A stretch of DNA of 36,109 nt from an uncultured bacterium (lineage in GTDB: Bacteria; Spirochaetota; UBA4802; JAGODF01), in NCBI GenBank assembly GCA_937921485.1, contig CAKZSV010000001.1, positions 1-36,109 of the forward strand, in the 5' to 3' direction. Every line of letters starts with the position of its first letter. The first letter of the stretch is position 1. Below, piece after piece: positions 35,101 through 36,109 of this stretch. The translations under genes and the position numbers were made by a program. The notes under the pieces were generated by a model, which saw only the letters and a program-made list of their open reading frames with translations, was not told the DNA's origin and searched no databases.

Positions 35101-35411
35101 TCTTTCTTACCACCATCACCACCTTCTTCGGGCTCATCCCCACGGCCTACGGCATTGGCGGAAACGACCCGTTCCTTAAACCCATGGCGATTTCCATGTC
35201 GTGGGGGCTGGCGTTTGGAACGCTGGTGACGCTTTTCGGTACGCCGGTGCTGTACAATATTCTCAACGATATTCGCCGGCTCTTTTTCAAAGAGCGCATG
35301 GAAGCCTACGAACGTGAAGCGATTGCGGAGAAAGTGGCCGATACCATACGGTGTATTGAGGCTTCATCGGTAGAGCAGTTTCCGAAGAGGGGAAGGAAGA
35401 AGCCGCAATAA
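32190..35411 (+). CDS. RND-family efflux transporter (AcrB/MdtB-like)
   Basis: A 1073-residue inner-membrane RND pump with the expected repeat: one helix, a large periplasmic loop (about 40-330), a helix bundle, a second loop (about 560-860) and a second bundle. The proton-relay aspartates D405-D406 lie in GMLVDDAIVVSEN, and FPRIDFDYV with the YPGATPEDVE strand starts the porter domain. The second half reads VVNDSIVMVDFIRNARSRG. Sequence style is closer to the CzcA/MdtB-like HAE group than to metal pumps, as there is no cation motif. ATG 32190 has no obvious ribosome binding site, but an upstream in-frame stop rules out a longer form. No membrane-fusion adaptor or outer-membrane channel gene adjoins it here. 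Substrate unknown. Confidence 0.93.
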   Translation: MKKFIAFFAERSLIVNMITIGVLLAGIMFIFTAKREAFPRIDFDYVVANTIYPGATPEDVEKLISIPIEDRLREVDGIEDIWSNSIESRSIVVVKLDPDVKNRDKTINDIKNAIDRVTDLPTDAEEPVVTELSTAQQPVISIALVHKKGISNDKEEFELRKYAKMLNDRLLELQGVARIDKQGYREREMIVEVNPARLDEYQVAINEIIFALAKQNVSFPGGVIKNPQGEMLIRTIGEVDTPEEIGNVLIRANDVGSWVRVRDVAIVRDSFEEESVINKTMGKKSITLTVLKKESADIITLVDHVFREIERFKRLLPADYDIVTNNDLSYFVRRRLTVLQGNALIGFILVVVTLVVTLGWRISLVTALGLPIAFSGTFIWMAWQGVTVNLMSMFGLIVVLGMLVDDAIVVSENVYRYLEEGMGLKEAVINGTSEVAVPVAGTILTTIAAFAPLMFMSGIMGKFMWTLPAVVSVALLFSWAESTLILPAHILDIERFRKSPIKANEESTPIINFFRDRYVRYLTIILHNKYKFFAAVFVFVCLTIGLYVWKIKFILFPAAGIEVVVVKAQSPNGTSVQKMSENLALVEREIEKLPKEELESFTSRAGIMQENPNDPDTKRGSKYGIIMVYLTPEEKRTRRADQIMDHIRDRTKHLTVFENIEYKYQRHGPPVGAPVAVTIKGDNFDLLNKIAAEYMAHLKTIKGIKDIKTNFEEGKDEIRVAINQRMAAMAGVTVLDIATTIRSYFEGAVATSIRKTDEEIDVRVMFPPDLRTRADDLQKVKIANKMGRLVPFSMVTTQSKAKGISIINRYNWRRTVKVTADIDEHAKNVTSVAVNRELMRKFSDIEERYPGYSVSYEGEFKDTQESVINLGRSFILAVLVIYIILVALLRSLLHPLVIMGVIPLTIVGVIWTFFFHGLPISFLALMGLVGLVGVVVNDSIVMVDFIRNARSRGCNSFEATIEAARTRLRPIFLTTITTFFGLIPTAYGIGGNDPFLKPMAISMSWGLAFGTLVTLFGTPVLYNILNDIRRLFFKERMEAYEREAIAEKVADTIRCIEASSVEQFPKRGRKKPQ

Positions 35412-35416
35412 GCATC

Positions 35417-35470
35417 GGGACAGTTATTCGCGATGCGGTATGGACATTGAGCTGTCCCGCACGTGGTGCT
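35417..35470 (+). terminator. possible terminator after the RND gene
   Basis: GGGACAG (35417-35423) pairs with CTGTCCC (35452-35458) around a 28-base loop. A small GCAC/GTGC hairpin and TTTT follow at 35459-35473. It lies six bases after the stop. The loop is long for a standard terminator. Confidence 0.4.
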
Positions 35471-35527
35471 TTTCTATTGACAGGCAGTATTATAGGTGCA
35501 TTTATGATGGCATGTATAATGTGAGCT

Positions 35528-35701
35528 ATGTCAATGTACATTAAATCTAAAAAACGCGTGGCCGATTATGGCGAAGTGCTGACCCCGCCGCACATCGTGG
35601 AGGACATGCTCCTTTTAGCGTACATTCGCGTTCATTCGCGGATAGACAGGATTACTTCCCGCGCCGGTCTATCCCCTGTTTTTATTATTGAGGAGTTTTC
35701 T
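35528..35701 (+). pseudogene. N-terminal remnant of a DNA (N6-adenine) methylase
   Basis: From ATG 35528 the frame reads MYIKSKKRVADYGEVLTPP, then HIVEDML, the characteristic start of N6-adenine methylases of restriction systems (SKxRVAxHGEVFTP...VxxMLDL). After about 28 residues the similarity ends and no S-adenosylmethionine site follows. The frame stays open and runs in frame into the next gene. It looks like a deletion that removed almost the whole methylase. A TATAAT (35515-35520) lies just upstream. Confidence 0.6.
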
Positions 35702-36109
35702 ATGACATTTCTTGAATTGGCCAAAACAGTACTTTCGGAAGAACAGCGTCCGCTGACTTCAGAAGAAATCTGGAAACTTGCGCAGGAAAAGGAGTATGCC
35801 GCGCAGGTCGGATCCAAAGGCAAGACCCCCGAAAGAAGTATAGGTGCTCAGCTTTATGTAGATATTCGGGATAATCCAAAATCAATTTTTGCCAAAGCGA
35901 GCGAACGCCCAACCCGCTTTGCCTTAAAAGAGTTTGCCGGTTTGCAAAGCATGCCTGAAAGCAGCCCCGGTGATTCCGCTAAAAAAGGGCATACATACAA
36001 AGAGCGGGACCTCCATCCCTTTTTAACCTATTTTCTGTATACCTATCAAACCATCTACACAAAAACGATCTATCACGAAGAATCTGCCAAAGATCGCTAC
36101 GCTCAATGG
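35702..36109 (+). CDS. HARE-HTH protein, HrgA-like (partial, runs off the window)
   Basis: ATG 35702 follows GAGGAG by six bases. The first 75 residues are a HARE-HTH domain (TFLELAKTVL...PLTSEEIWKLAQ, then TPERSIGAQLYVDI and RFALKE), a winged helix found in restriction-associated proteins. Residues 100-136 (YKERDLHPFLTYFL..., TKTIYHEES) match the start of the HrgA/COG2958-type domain. These proteins accompany restriction-modification loci. 136 residues are visible and no stop is reached. An in-frame methylase fragment precedes it, so a fused form starting at 35528 is possible. Confidence 0.75.
   Translation, partial: MTFLELAKTVLSEEQRPLTSEEIWKLAQEKEYAAQVGSKGKTPERSIGAQLYVDIRDNPKSIFAKASERPTRFALKEFAGLQSMPESSPGDSAKKGHTYKERDLHPFLTYFLYTYQTIYTKTIYHEESAKDRYAQW

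Noticed and set aside
1..36109. CRISPR arrays, tRNA or rRNA genes, complete insertion sequences, phage genes.
   Set aside because: None recognised by eye: no regular direct-repeat array, no cloverleaf-like segment with conserved T-loop, no transposase or integrase frame.

Overview
The window looks like a stretch of bacterial chromosome of moderate GC, most plausibly from a spirochaete or close relative. The pointers are a decayed DUF1554-like fragment (a family I know mainly from Leptospira), a GH13-GT5 fusion enzyme and several lipoprotein-type remnants. This assignment is an inference; no rRNA or other strong phylogenetic marker is present. Housekeeping genes (eno, pyrD, hisC) are mixed with toxin-antitoxin pairs, gene remnants and a repeat family, so this is a chromosome with local accessory patches rather than a plasmid or phage.

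Regions. (1) 1-6.7 kb: a minus-strand pair of M28 peptidase and Cu+ ATPase (overlapping), an unknown plus-strand gene, a DUF4143 ATPase and a metallo-beta-lactamase-fold protein. The last two each have a promoter whose predicted start point is the A of the ATG. (2) 6.7-9.4 kb: a patch of broken genes (CsgG/LpoB-like pseudogene, a 43-codon fragment, a DUF1554-like remnant), an 80-bp inverted repeat, the first copy of a 115-bp two-hairpin repeat, a small intact gene and a second DUF4143 ATPase. (3) 9.5-10.7 kb: a chemoreceptor-like gene split by a frameshift. (4) 10.8-15.6 kb: a fluoride (crcB-type) riboswitch, then a dynamin-like GTPase, a CPA2 cation/proton antiporter and enolase, closed by a clear terminator. 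Antiporters and enolase are known members of fluoride-riboswitch regulons. (5) 15.6-20.7 kb: repeat copy 2, then a PilZ-HMG-CoA reductase-phosphotransferase fusion coupled to an unknown membrane coiled-coil protein, then an AbrB/PIN toxin-antitoxin pair with a perfect inverted-repeat operator. (6) 20.7-24.5 kb, minus strand: sugar epimerase, pyrD, hisC, repeat copy 3 and an unknown 161-residue protein. (7) 24.6-30.6 kb: a lipoprotein with a near-consensus promoter and a terminator, then a 1623-residue alpha-amylase/glycogen-synthase fusion. (8) 30.5-36.1 kb: isochorismatase-like hydrolase, MntA/HepT toxin-antitoxin pair, an RND transporter, and at the right edge a DNA-methylase N-terminal remnant fused in frame to the start of a HARE-HTH (HrgA-like) gene that runs off the window.

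The most interesting item is the PilZ-HMGR-kinase fusion. All four HMGR catalytic residues, the c-di-GMP binding motifs and the kinase catalytic residues are visible, which suggests a c-di-GMP-responsive entry point to mevalonate metabolism with a built-in phosphotransferase. The second is the fluoride riboswitch heading a dynamin-antiporter-enolase cluster. The third is the 115-bp repeat family, present three times and built of two related hairpin modules.
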